64,000 nucleotides of DNA. Source: Acidobacteriota bacterium. GTDB taxonomy: Bacteria > Acidobacteriota > Blastocatellia > Pyrinomonadales > Pyrinomonadaceae. The DNA is taken from NCBI GenBank assembly GCA_019639155.1, contig JAHBSJ010000005.1, forward strand, positions 62,001 to 126,000. Reading direction: 5' to 3'. Shown piece by piece: positions 24,572-33,566 of the stretch. The notes beneath the pieces are model-generated. The model made no database searches. It was not told where the DNA came from and was given only the letters and a program-made list of their open reading frames with translations. How positions within the stretch are numbered: position 1 is the stretch's first letter; the number at the start of each line of letters is the position of its first letter. A program made the position numbers and the translations under genes.

Positions 24572-25498
24572 TCAGGTGCTGGTTTCCTTTATATCGACTT
24601 GGTCTGGAGCATCCTGGGAATCTCTCTTATCATCAGCTACAACTTTTGGGAAAATGACCTCAACAGAAATATCGCCCACGCCGATCATTCCGTCGCGCTC
24701 CATTGAGACCGTCTTCCCGTAGTCAATACGCTTTCCGTTAAAGGTTGTTCCGTTGGTGGATCCGGTGTCGGCGATCAATGCTGAACCGTCAGGACCAATG
24801 ACCAGCGAGCAATGGAACTTAGAAACACTCGGGTCTTCGATGATGACATCATTTGAGACATGGCGGCCGATCTTGATCCTGTCGTCAGCAGCGACAGCCA
24901 CGGTTTCGACCGCGTCGCGTTTTCCGGTCCTGAAGCGAAATGTCATCTCCAGCGGCTTATCAAGTTTGGGGCCCGTGGTCGCTGAAAGATCGGATGAAAT
25001 GCTGCCGGCCATCGTGACATTTGCTTGGGCTGCGGAGAGATCGACGGCTGATAGGTCTTCGAAACCAACCAATATCTTCACACCTTCAACAAAGTAGTCC
25101 TTCTTTACCTCAAGGTTCAGCGGGGCCCCGGTGAAATACTGGTTGTCATTGATGTGGTCCATCGCAGCGATGCAGAGTTCGTCACGCAATTTGTCAATAT
25201 TCTCTTCATTCTCGTCCGAGAACTTATCCCATTGCAGCTTGAGCCGGATGTTGTGGGGAACAAACACGCCTTTACCCTCGACGGTTCGCTTATCGCTCTC
25301 GATCACCGCAAGAAGTCGTTTTACAAGCTGGCTCGTAGCAATGCTGCTGGGATCTCGTTTTCGGCCAGTGATCCGATCGAACGAATCGCCCAACCGTGTA
25401 AGTACACCGCGAAACAGCCGATCCCACTTGACCGGTTCGGGCTGCCTCTTAGGTGGGAGATCGGCTTTATCGTGATGACTTTCGAGAGTTTCCGACAC
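24572..25498 (-). CDS. FHA-domain protein with DUF3662, FhaA type
   Basis: A 308-residue cytoplasmic protein with a DUF3662 domain at about residues 20-150 (RGVLTRLGDSFDRITGRKRD, then DNQYFTGAPLNLEV) and a C-terminal FHA domain at about 195-290 with GRHVSNDVIIEDPSVSKFH and STNGTTFNGKRI, the phosphothreonine-binding residues. The order DUF3662 plus FHA is that of mycobacterial FhaA, which binds phosphorylated MviN in the control of peptidoglycan synthesis. It starts the FHA-PBP-RodA-PP2C operon and overlaps nothing upstream. The mid region is low in complexity, as in FhaA. Confidence 0.9.
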   Translation of the reverse strand: MSETLESHHDKADLPPKRQPEPVKWDRLFRGVLTRLGDSFDRITGRKRDPSSIATSQLVKRLLAVIESDKRTVEGKGVFVPHNIRLKLQWDKFSDENEENIDKLRDELCIAAMDHINDNQYFTGAPLNLEVKKDYFVEGVKILVGFEDLSAVDLSAAQANVTMAGSISSDLSATTGPKLDKPLEMTFRFRTGKRDAVETVAVAADDRIKIGRHVSNDVIIEDPSVSKFHCSLVIGPDGSALIADTGSTNGTTFNGKRIDYGKTVSMERDGMIGVGDISVEVIFPKVVADDKRDSQDAPDQVDIKETST

Positions 25499-25552
25499 GG
25501 TTCTTATCTTAGCCGAACGGATTCTGAAATCTGAAGCACAAATTTATATTGC

Positions 25553-25609
25553 AATTATGTGTTTAACTATGTAAAATTATGTGGAAAGTAGTTGTACATT
25601 ACTACTTTC
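25553..25609. repeat. Repeats and hairpin before the pilin operon
   Basis: AATTATGTG occurs at 25553-25561 and 25575-25583 with a variant AACTATGTA at 25565-25573 between them. A nine-base inverted repeat follows, GAAAGTAGT at 25584-25592 and ACTACTTTC at 25601-25609, around an eight-base loop, then TTCTTT. It lies 52 bases before the FimT-like start. It could be an upstream binding site or a leaky terminator; the T run is short and broken. Confidence 0.55.
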
Positions 25610-25660
25610 TTCTTTGTGCGGACGTAGTGTCGCAATTTCCCATCTGGTTCAGATCGTCCA

Positions 25661-26311
25661 ATGTTAAAGAAACAACTCCATCGATTCTACCGTAGCGACG
25701 GGTTCTCCATGACGGAACTGCTGGTGGTGATGGGCATAATGGCCCTAATGGCGGTAATTTCACTCCCGTACATAGTCAATTATCGAAAGCTGTACAGATC
25801 GGAAGATCAGGCTTTAAAGGTCATAGATCTGATGCAAGAGACCTCGCAGTTAGCTATGACGCGCCGCCGCACCTTTCGGTTTGAGATCAGCCAAACGGAC
25901 AATGCCGCTTTGATCATTGATGAGAACGGCACTGCTCCTGATGTCCTGGTCAAACGAGTGCCGCTGGACCAGGTTTCGGAGGTTCGGATGGATACGAACC
26001 CGTCAGGCATCTCGAGGCCGAATCCTCCCGATTATGCTAATGCGGTCTTTGCAAACGACAGCACAGGGCATTTGCGTGGAACTACTACCGTGGTCGGCCA
26101 TACGGTTTGGGCGGCAAGATTTAGGAGTGACGGCTCCGTCGTAAACGCGGCAAACAATCCTCTGAGCGCGACCATTTTCGTTTGGCCGCCGGCCGCTCCC
26201 GGCAGCTCGACCGCAAGAAACCGCGGGGAAGTGAGAGCGATTACAGTCTTTGGCGGTAGCGGAGCGATCAAATACTGGAAACATAACGGCACAAATTTTG
26301 TCGGTGGTTAA
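25661..26311 (+). CDS. Type IV pilus minor pilin, FimT/GspH-like
   Basis: A 216-residue prepilin. The prepilin peptidase site is GFSMTELLVVMGIMALMAV near residues 13-30, with Glu at +5 as usual, preceded by a short basic leader. The rest is a globular beta-rich pilin domain containing VKRVPLDQVSEVRMD. This is the first gene of a pilin group and carries the GspH/FimT signature of the initiating minor pseudopilin. It is separated from the next gene by 16 bases. Confidence 0.88.
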   Translation: MLKKQLHRFYRSDGFSMTELLVVMGIMALMAVISLPYIVNYRKLYRSEDQALKVIDLMQETSQLAMTRRRTFRFEISQTDNAALIIDENGTAPDVLVKRVPLDQVSEVRMDTNPSGISRPNPPDYANAVFANDSTGHLRGTTTVVGHTVWAARFRSDGSVVNAANNPLSATIFVWPPAAPGSSTARNRGEVRAITVFGGSGAIKYWKHNGTNFVGG

Positions 26312-26327
26312 AATCGGAGATCTCGTG

Positions 26328-26876
26328 ATGGCACTTAGCGAACAAAAAGGGTTTTCATACATCGACGTAATGATTGCGATCGTGATTCTGATGGTCGGAA
26401 TACTCGCGTTGATGGCGGGCGTTTCGGCGGCAGTCATCCAGTCCAAAGGACAGGAGCAGCAGATGATCGCGAGGCAGGTCGCCACATCGACACTTGAATC
26501 GATAATGTCCGTAAAAGAGACAGACCCTGCTCGTCTCGGTTGGGATGCGGTTGGAAACATAGGCTCAAATGTGGTTAACGGAATACCGAGGGGAATTTTC
26601 GTCGTCGGTTTTCAGCCTGTTTTCTCTAATCCCGGACCTGACCTGATCATCGGCACCGCTGATGACACAGGGACTCCAATGCGGTCGATGACCCGCAGAA
26701 TCACAATAATCGACGAATGTGATCCGGAACGCCCCTCATATAATTGCCCTACGCCGGGATTTTCAAAAGTTCGTATTAGGTCCGTTCTGGTAACGGTTTC
26801 GTATTTTGTCGGAAACCTCGAACGCCAGGAGACGGTTCGCACCGTAATGACCGACTATGCAGTTGTGGAGGAGTAA
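26328..26876 (+). CDS. Type IV pilus minor pilin, PilV-like
   Basis: A 182-residue prepilin. The N-terminus is MALSEQKGFSYIDVMIAIVI, so cleavage would follow Gly8 and expose Phe. The residue at +5 is Asp instead of the Glu that is nearly universal in type IV pilins, a conservative but real departure. The hydrophobic helix continues with LMVGILALMAGVSAAVI. The start at ATG 26328 is set by GGAGA eight bases upstream; a longer frame reaching 26250 overlaps the previous gene and would bury the leader. Cys residues at about 130 and 138 could form a disulphide. Confidence 0.82.
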   Translation: MALSEQKGFSYIDVMIAIVILMVGILALMAGVSAAVIQSKGQEQQMIARQVATSTLESIMSVKETDPARLGWDAVGNIGSNVVNGIPRGIFVVGFQPVFSNPGPDLIIGTADDTGTPMRSMTRRITIIDECDPERPSYNCPTPGFSKVRIRSVLVTVSYFVGNLERQETVRTVMTDYAVVEE

Positions 26877-26880
26877 CACC

Positions 26881-27960
26881 TTGAATACCGCCAATGTATT
26901 GTTCAAAGCGAGTCGTGTCCGAAAGGATGCCGGTTTCTCCTTATTGGAGCTGATGATCTCGCTCGTTCTTTTTGCGGTCGTTTCCGGCACCGTGTTCGGC
27001 CTGCTGCAGGTCGCGAGGCAAAGCCGTTCGGTGATCAGCGAAAACTCAGGACTGAATCGGAATGTGCGTGTCGCCCTCAATTTGATCGGCCGCGATACAT
27101 ATAACGCGGGTTACGGTTATCCGCTTAGGAACACGGTTGTGCTGCCGGACAACAGGATCTCCACGCTGTTGGGGATACCGAACGATTTTGATACGACCCG
27201 GGACACCGTGGCTCCGATCATAGCAGGAAACGAGGTACGTCCAAATACACATTCTACGGTGGCGAACACTCGTACGGATCAGATCACCTTTCTTTTCAAA
27301 GACACGACGTTCAATTTGGTGGGCACCGGCGATGCGGCAGTTTCGCAGCCCCTGAATATCAACGCGGCAACCACGACTTCCACCGGGATCGATGAGATCG
27401 TTCCATTATCAGGGAGCAACGCCGCGTGCCGAGTAAACGACATTTACCTGATCACCGGAAACACCGGCTCGACACTGGGCGTGGCAACAGCACTTTCCGG
27501 AACGAATAGAGTGCAGTTCGCAAATGGCGATGTATTGGGATTTAACCAGACGGGAACTTCGGGGCCGCTGCGTCAGATAACTGTTCCGGCATCAATGCAG
27601 CGGGTTATTTTGGTCACCTATTTCGTTACTGCGGATGGCACCTTGACACGTCGGGAATATGCGAACCGCCCGCCTGTGCTGCCTGCGTTCGCGTTCGTGG
27701 ACCAGCCTCTTGTCTATGGCGTCGAAAACTTTCAAGTGCAGTACATTCTCGACGACGGCACTCTGACGGACAATCCAAGTGCCGGCCCTAACGGAATTCC
27801 GGGTGACGAAGACGATACGCCGACGAATCTCGCCGCCGTGAGGCAGATCCGAGTGTCGATCTCGGTACGGTCAATCGAAAGGAACGCCGCCGGCGAGCCA
27901 TTCAAATTGTCGATGACCTCGACATTCAGCACCCGAAATCTCGGGTATGACGCAAATTGA
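26881..27960 (+). CDS. Type IV pilus minor pilin, PilW-like
   Basis: A 359-residue prepilin with leader MNTANVLFKASRVRKDAG and the site GFSLLELMISLVLFAVVS, Glu at +5. The body is a long beta-rich domain with the segment NVRVALNLIGRDTYNAGYGYP right after the helix, a pattern seen in PilW proteins. The start is TTG at 26881, seven bases after a strong GGAGGAG at 26867-26873. An ATG at 26857 lies within the previous gene and has no site. It is the largest of the three small pilins and leads into the PilX-like gene 40 bases on. Confidence 0.82.
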   Translation: MNTANVLFKASRVRKDAGFSLLELMISLVLFAVVSGTVFGLLQVARQSRSVISENSGLNRNVRVALNLIGRDTYNAGYGYPLRNTVVLPDNRISTLLGIPNDFDTTRDTVAPIIAGNEVRPNTHSTVANTRTDQITFLFKDTTFNLVGTGDAAVSQPLNINAATTTSTGIDEIVPLSGSNAACRVNDIYLITGNTGSTLGVATALSGTNRVQFANGDVLGFNQTGTSGPLRQITVPASMQRVILVTYFVTADGTLTRREYANRPPVLPAFAFVDQPLVYGVENFQVQYILDDGTLTDNPSAGPNGIPGDEDDTPTNLAAVRQIRVSISVRSIERNAAGEPFKLSMTSTFSTRNLGYDAN

Positions 27961-28000
27961 ACTTCTCTAAGAAGTATTAATTGGTTAAGGGAGTTTGGAT

Positions 28001-31000
28001 ATGGATCTGAAAGGTTGTTCGGTAGATCGTAATGAAAGAGGGTCGGCGATCGTTCTCGCCCTATTCGTACTTGCTTTGATCTCGGTATTCGTCGCGTTGG
28101 CAATGTCGCGTTCAGCCGCTGAGGCGTCCGGAGTCGGAAATGAGACTGCGGAAGGACGAGCCTTCTATGCCGCTCAGGGCAGCCTTGAAATGATGACGCG
28201 CAACTTCAACAAGGTCTTTGAAACGAAACTAAATCCGAATACCACAGATCTAAATAATATTCGGAACGGTATAGTACCGGGGCTGCAGGGCTACACATTT
28301 TTGCAGGAGTTAGATCAGACATCTACCAGACAAAATGTCGTTTTGACAGGTGGGCCTTATAGCGGCTTACACGCGATCCGCGATAACTGGCGGCTAAGGA
28401 CAACAGCGACCGACACTAACGGCGTTCAGGTACAATTGACGCGAAATCTCCTGAACAGCCGGATCCCCATTTTCCAATTCGGTATTTTTAATGACGACGA
28501 TCTGGAGCTTTATCGTCCCCCGCGATTCAGCTTTGGCGGCCGCGTCCATACGAATCAGAACTTCTATATTTCCCCGGGAACTGAAGGTGTCTATTTTGAC
28601 TCGAAGGTCACCGTTTCCGGCCATGTCGTCACACAGAGTTGGCGAAACTGGTTTACGGGGGACTCCGCAAATAACCAGACGTTCATCCGAAATGCGTCCG
28701 GAACATTTAGACAGCTGCTTCCAACTATGGGAAGCGTCCTGAACACCACGGCAGGAGCCGCGAACAATATATTTGCTTCGAATCCCGACCTGCCTCCAAG
28801 CCGCATAAACACAGCCTTTGCCACACAAGCTGCGATCTTTGACGGTAATCTTGAGAATCAGACAAAGGTTCTGCGCTTGCCGTTGAAGGTCGGCTATCCT
28901 ACCGACCTAGTGGAGATCGTTAAAAGAGGGAAAAACATCGCCAGTTCATCGGGCGGGGATCTTTACCAGACCAGTACGGGTGTTGTTGGTCCCGTTACCA
29001 ATGGAAATCAGGACGACGATATACTCAGATCTGAAAGATACACGAACAAGCACGGTATCAGGATCACACTTGCAGACAGCAAGGCCAAGCTTCCGGGATG
29101 TGCTTCCGGTATCGGTGTCAGCGCAGTATCCGACCCATGCGGAGTTCGGTTGGACGGAGATTCGGTCGGCCAAGGTGCGGATCCGGTTCCGACAGCTCTT
29201 CCGACCCCACAGAGAGTGCGAGGATATCAGCCGCTGCCTATGAAGGCGTCGACGACCGATACGGGGTGGGGTTATGTTTCTACTCGCGTGAACGGAGAGC
29301 GTCTATATATGCAGGGTATGGTGCCAAACACACGGACCCAGGAAGTTTGGATCAAGGTAGAACTCGTTTCGATAAATGACGCTACACAGGAGGTCATCAC
29401 ACGGGAGATAACTCAGGATTTCCTCAGTCTTGGCTTGACCGAAGAAGCTCCGGCGTCAATTACCCTTAACGCATATTCCGGTACGAGGGTCGCGAATGGG
29501 ACTGCTACGTCTCCAAGCTCAAATTTGACGGCGACAACAGCACAAACGCCTTCAACGTATCCGGACAGCAGATCTATAATCAAAATACAGCGTTTCGCTA
29601 TACCGGGGCCTGCCGTGCCCGGTTCGAACAACGTTCTCTTTTCTTATGGTTCTGGTAGTTCTGCGGAAACGGTCGTGCGTCGCTATACTGCCGTAGGAAC
29701 GACAGACGCCAACGTTAACAACGGCTGTACAACAGGCTGTACCGCAGCAAACAGGGCAATGGTCGGTGACTCGGTTGTTTCACCCAGTCCAAGTCCGCCG
29801 GCTGACATGGAGAGGTTCGCCCATCTGAAGCGAGCGACCGTGAACGGCACGGCGAATGTCGCTATTGTACCGTTTCCGATAAAGATGTTTGATACCCGAG
29901 AGGGAACCTACTTTGATGAGAGAAGTACGACCTACTATTCGAATCTGAGTAACGTCACACGGAATGGCGTGATGAGCGTGGTTGAAATAGATGTAGCAAA
30001 CTTAAGGCGTTTTCTTCGCGGTGACTTCAATGGCCTGTTTCCGACTACAACGCCATTCGCCGTTTCGAACAGCGGCGTGGGCCTGCGGAACGTTGATGTG
30101 CCGCAACGAGAGGGTTGGGTTTTCTATGTTTCTGACCGCCGCGGCGATGCTGACTTCGACGGTGAGCTGGATATGGAAGACATTTACAGTGCTGCCCCCG
30201 GAAACGGCGGTACACTGCAGCTCGGAGAGGACATCAATAATGATGGCAGTCTGCAAGCAAGGTATTTCGTTTCGCCGGTGTCATCATCAACCAATCTCTT
30301 GGCGGAAACCGAGCGCTACAATACAAATGCGATCGCGCCCGATCTTGCCGCAGTTGTTGATCATAGATACTATAGACGAGCTGTCAGGTTGGTGAACGGG
30401 ACGGTCCTGCCGGGCCTGTATGACGCGGCAACACCTGCAAATACGCGCGGTGTCTCTTTTGCAAGTGAAAATGGCTTGTATATCAAGGGCAATTTCAACG
30501 CTACCGGTGTGTCGTCTGTACCTTCGACCGGAAATACTGCGTTCGATCAGTATCTGCCTTTCAATACCGCGACGCACATTCCTGCATCGGTTGTCGCAGA
30601 CGCAGTAACGATCCTCTCGAATGCATGGGTTGATGGTGCGAGTTTCTCTTCACCGTACGATCAATCGAACCGCCTCGCAACAACGACGCAGATGCGATTT
30701 GCCCTCATTTCCGGCGATACGCTTACTAATCGGGAAACCGCTCCCAATCAGGGGGGAATCTCGCCGAATTTGAACGGCGGTGTTCACAATTTCAAACGAT
30801 TCTTGGAACGCTGGACGGGGGAACGCCTTGACTACTCAGGGTCTTTGATCAACCTGTATAACTCCCGTAATAATAACGGCGCATTCAAGTGCTGTAATAC
30901 GGTTTACAATCCTCCGATCCGAAACTGGGTGTTCGACAGCACATTCCTTGATCCGACGCGGCTGCCGCCGGGAACGCCGTTCTTCCAGTATGTGCAGACG

Positions 31001-31027
31001 ACCGGTTTTCAGCGGACGAACAGCTGA
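28001..31027 (+). CDS. Very large PilX-like pilus-associated protein with Ca-binding loops
   Basis: A 1008-residue protein. The N-terminus has ERGSAIVLALFVLALISVF near residues 13-31, a PilX N-domain type start without the usual E5 pilin motif, followed by a long exported region of beta-rich and Thr/Ser/Asn-rich sequence. At about residues 716-727 the sequence DADFDGELDMED fits the EF-hand-like loop DxDxDGxxDxxD, and near residue 743 is a second Asp/Asn-rich stretch, INNDGS. These resemble dockerin or PilY1 calcium sites. The size is far above ordinary PilX (about 200). ATG 28001 has AGGGAG seven bases before it. It is probably a pilus tip or surface adhesin-like part, which I infer. Confidence 0.75.
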   Translation: MDLKGCSVDRNERGSAIVLALFVLALISVFVALAMSRSAAEASGVGNETAEGRAFYAAQGSLEMMTRNFNKVFETKLNPNTTDLNNIRNGIVPGLQGYTFLQELDQTSTRQNVVLTGGPYSGLHAIRDNWRLRTTATDTNGVQVQLTRNLLNSRIPIFQFGIFNDDDLELYRPPRFSFGGRVHTNQNFYISPGTEGVYFDSKVTVSGHVVTQSWRNWFTGDSANNQTFIRNASGTFRQLLPTMGSVLNTTAGAANNIFASNPDLPPSRINTAFATQAAIFDGNLENQTKVLRLPLKVGYPTDLVEIVKRGKNIASSSGGDLYQTSTGVVGPVTNGNQDDDILRSERYTNKHGIRITLADSKAKLPGCASGIGVSAVSDPCGVRLDGDSVGQGADPVPTALPTPQRVRGYQPLPMKASTTDTGWGYVSTRVNGERLYMQGMVPNTRTQEVWIKVELVSINDATQEVITREITQDFLSLGLTEEAPASITLNAYSGTRVANGTATSPSSNLTATTAQTPSTYPDSRSIIKIQRFAIPGPAVPGSNNVLFSYGSGSSAETVVRRYTAVGTTDANVNNGCTTGCTAANRAMVGDSVVSPSPSPPADMERFAHLKRATVNGTANVAIVPFPIKMFDTREGTYFDERSTTYYSNLSNVTRNGVMSVVEIDVANLRRFLRGDFNGLFPTTTPFAVSNSGVGLRNVDVPQREGWVFYVSDRRGDADFDGELDMEDIYSAAPGNGGTLQLGEDINNDGSLQARYFVSPVSSSTNLLAETERYNTNAIAPDLAAVVDHRYYRRAVRLVNGTVLPGLYDAATPANTRGVSFASENGLYIKGNFNATGVSSVPSTGNTAFDQYLPFNTATHIPASVVADAVTILSNAWVDGASFSSPYDQSNRLATTTQMRFALISGDTLTNRETAPNQGGISPNLNGGVHNFKRFLERWTGERLDYSGSLINLYNSRNNNGAFKCCNTVYNPPIRNWVFDSTFLDPTRLPPGTPFFQYVQTTGFQRTNS

Positions 31028-31052
31028 TCGATAGAGTTTTGACCATCAAAAT

Positions 31053-31089
31053 ATGTGGCCCTCAGATCATGTTCGGGGGCCACATTTTT
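31053..31089 (+). terminator. Rho-independent terminator after the pilin operon
   Basis: Arms ATGTGGCCC (31053-31061) and GGGCCACAT (31077-31085) pair over nine bases around a 15-base loop and are followed by TTTT. It lies 26 bases after the PilX-like stop and about 40 before the kinase start, separating the two transcription units. Confidence 0.88.
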
Positions 31090-31126
31090 GTCATTCGATG
31101 AACCTCCGAGGTGTGCTATCGTATGA

Positions 31127-32605
31127 GTGTTCGGGGACAATTTGTTTTGTCCTGAGGATATGCGTGAGCTTTCGCTTGACAATTGCAGAATAGACAAACG
31201 GTATGACATCGTTCGCCGTCTGGGCACCGGCAGCTATTCGGAGGTCTTTCTTGCGACGGATAATTTCGCTGTTGAAGGATCGCCGCGCCGCAATGTGGTC
31301 ATCAAGGCGCTGAATACGTCGCTTCAAGATGACGCAGACGCAGATCTCGAACGAACTTTGGTCGAGAATTTTCAGAACGAAGCCCTTTCGCTCGACAAGG
31401 TTCGGCATCCGAATGTTGTAAACCGATTGGGCCACGGTACCGCGCGTGATCTGAACGGCCGGGTTTTTCACTATATCATTCTCGAATATATGTCGGGCGG
31501 TGATCTACAGTCTGTTTTGCGGAAAGGCCCAATCGATAGTCAAAAAGCCCTTTCCTATATAGAACAGATCTGCTCCGGACTCGGACACGCGCATGACCGA
31601 GGAGTGATCCATCGCGACATTAAGCCTCACAATCTCCTACTTTCGGCTGATAATGGAACGGTAAAGATCACTGACTTTGGCGTTGCTCGCGGAATTCTTT
31701 CGGACGGTCCAATAACCCGTGTCGGTTCGAACGTGTATGCCCCTCCCGAGCATAGTCCGTTCGTCTCCGCCTCGGTCGGAAATGTGGTAAAGATCGGCCC
31801 ATCGTCGGATATATACTCGTTGGCAAAGACGGCCTATGCAATGCTGACCGGCGAGATACCTCGAAGATTTACCGGCAGGCCGATATCGACGATGCCGGAT
31901 GCGGACGTTGAATACGTCTCGCCGAGATTACTCTCGGTGATCGAAAAGGCAACGCAGGACGACCCACAGAGCCGATATTCGTCAGTCTCTGAATTCTGGA
32001 GCCATTTTTCGGCAGCCGTGAAAGACACGGACGACGACGAGACGGAAACCGTCGTTTCGACAAGGTATGTCGCACCTCAACCTCATGTTTCCCGAGGTTA
32101 CAGCCCCGTTCCACCGCAAGTGCCGACATTTACGGACGAGTTGACATTCAAGCATGGAAGCAGCCCAGCGAAGAGGGAACCCATCAGCGACCTGCTGATC
32201 GATCACGGACAACGTCCTGGCCACGGTAATACAAACGGCACTGTCCGGAAAAAAAAGAATGTCTTTGTTTCGGCGGTTCGCTTTCTTGCCGCTACGATAG
32301 TATTGGCGACAATAGCCGGCGGTATCTATGGCACTGCAAGTTGGCTTGGGGGACTGAGTTTGATCCCCGATGCTGTCATGCCGTATATAACAAGTACCGC
32401 GGTTGCGTCGTCTGATGTTTATTTGCGAAGTACGCCAAGCACCGATAATCAGCCGCTGGGTATAGTGACCAAGAAATCGAAATTGCGGGTCATCAAGGTT
32501 CAAGACAATTGGTACCACGTCGATATACTGGAACAGGGCAGGAAGAGCACAGGAGCCCCCGACCAAGGCAGAGGTTGGGTAAACGGCAAGTATTTGGAAC
32601 TTTAG
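31127..32605 (+). CDS. Ser/Thr protein kinase, PknB-like, with SH3-type sensor tail
   Basis: A 492-residue protein. Residues 27-300 are a Hanks-type kinase with the Gly loop LGTGSYSEVFLA at 32-43, the ATP-binding Lys60 in VVIKAL, the catalytic HRDIKPHN at 162-169 and the DFG at about 183-185. A Thr-rich linker is followed by one membrane segment at about 380-405 and a bacterial SH3 domain at about 425-492 (VYLRSTPSTDNQPLG, WYHVDI, GWVNGKYLEL). PknB proteins usually have PASTA repeats outside the membrane; here a single SH3 takes their place. The GTG at 31127 is chosen because it includes LFCPEDMREL; no strong ribosome site is visible. Confidence 0.92.
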   Translation: MFGDNLFCPEDMRELSLDNCRIDKRYDIVRRLGTGSYSEVFLATDNFAVEGSPRRNVVIKALNTSLQDDADADLERTLVENFQNEALSLDKVRHPNVVNRLGHGTARDLNGRVFHYIILEYMSGGDLQSVLRKGPIDSQKALSYIEQICSGLGHAHDRGVIHRDIKPHNLLLSADNGTVKITDFGVARGILSDGPITRVGSNVYAPPEHSPFVSASVGNVVKIGPSSDIYSLAKTAYAMLTGEIPRRFTGRPISTMPDADVEYVSPRLLSVIEKATQDDPQSRYSSVSEFWSHFSAAVKDTDDDETETVVSTRYVAPQPHVSRGYSPVPPQVPTFTDELTFKHGSSPAKREPISDLLIDHGQRPGHGNTNGTVRKKKNVFVSAVRFLAATIVLATIAGGIYGTASWLGGLSLIPDAVMPYITSTAVASSDVYLRSTPSTDNQPLGIVTKKSKLRVIKVQDNWYHVDILEQGRKSTGAPDQGRGWVNGKYLEL

Positions 32606-32628
32606 CAACGTAGGAAGGGAGATCCGTT

Positions 32629-33552
32629 TTGGCAATATTGGATAAAGTCAGGCAATGGATAGACGGTGAGTCGTCGGAACTCGTTTTAGAGCGAGCGGCA
32701 CGGGACGCTCAGGTGAAACCGCGAAGCCAGGCAGAGGAGTTCATAGTTAAGATCGCCCGAGCGGTCGAATCTGTGATGCAGGCCGAACTTCTTCCTTTGC
32801 CGCAGGGGACAGTTATCATCCCGAGCGAGTACATCGTTTTCCTAAGCACTGATGATGACAGTGAGTGGAAAGGTGTTAAGCGAAAGGGGCTGGAACAAGG
32901 CCTTTACCATATCCTGGCCGAACGTGCCCGCGAGATCGCGGGGAAGCGAAAGTTGGAAACAAGGACCTTCATCATTGAACTTCGCATTGATGCGACATTG
33001 GGTAAAGGTGAGGTACGGGTCGAACACACGTGGGAAGACGCCGACGGCAGCAAGACCGGCGTTCTTCCACGGTCGATCGTGCCGATCCCTGCCAGATCTG
33101 TGGTCCCTCCGTCGGCAGCGACATCACCAAATATACCGTCCAAGATGATACCTCCAAGTGATCCGAATATGCCCTCGGGAATTCCTTCGGCTGTCGTCGG
33201 CGACGAGGACGACGAATTCACGAGGGTTCGTCCGCGTCAGATTCCTCTTTTTGTTTTAGAGGTGTGGCGCGGAAACGCAAAGCAAAGCTCAATTCCTGTT
33301 TATAAGAATGAGATCGTCATCGGAAGAGGATCGAGGTCAAAGCCTGTCGACATTCCTTTAGTAGGCGATGTGGAAGTAAGCCGGCGTCATCTGACCGTTT
33401 CAGCGGATGGTAACGGGAATTTCTGGATGATATCAGAAGGGAAAAATCCTGTTGTGTTAGGCGGACGTGAGGTCCCGAATGGTCTGCGGACCGCCGTTAA
33501 GCCCGGATTCCCGATCCAGGTTTGCAGTTACTCATTGCGGGTCGTGGTTTAA
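32629..33552 (+). CDS. DUF3662/FHA protein beside the kinase
   Basis: A 307-residue protein with the same order as the FHA gene at 24572: an N-terminal DUF3662-like domain (about residues 1-145, with EEFIVKIARAVESVMQ and GLYHILAERAREIAG), a Pro/Ser linker at about 150-200, and an FHA domain at about 205-307 with GRGSRSKPVDIPL and VEVSRRHLTVS. It starts with TTG at 32629, seven bases after AGGAAGGGAG, a strong ribosome site that fixes the start. Placed 23 bases behind a kinase, it is the natural phospho-reader or substrate. The mid-linker DEDDEFTRVRPRQIP is a candidate phospho-acceptor region. Confidence 0.88.
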   Translation: MAILDKVRQWIDGESSELVLERAARDAQVKPRSQAEEFIVKIARAVESVMQAELLPLPQGTVIIPSEYIVFLSTDDDSEWKGVKRKGLEQGLYHILAERAREIAGKRKLETRTFIIELRIDATLGKGEVRVEHTWEDADGSKTGVLPRSIVPIPARSVVPPSAATSPNIPSKMIPPSDPNMPSGIPSAVVGDEDDEFTRVRPRQIPLFVLEVWRGNAKQSSIPVYKNEIVIGRGSRSKPVDIPLVGDVEVSRRHLTVSADGNGNFWMISEGKNPVVLGGREVPNGLRTAVKPGFPIQVCSYSLRVVV

Positions 33553-33566
33553 TACGGCAAGAGTCG

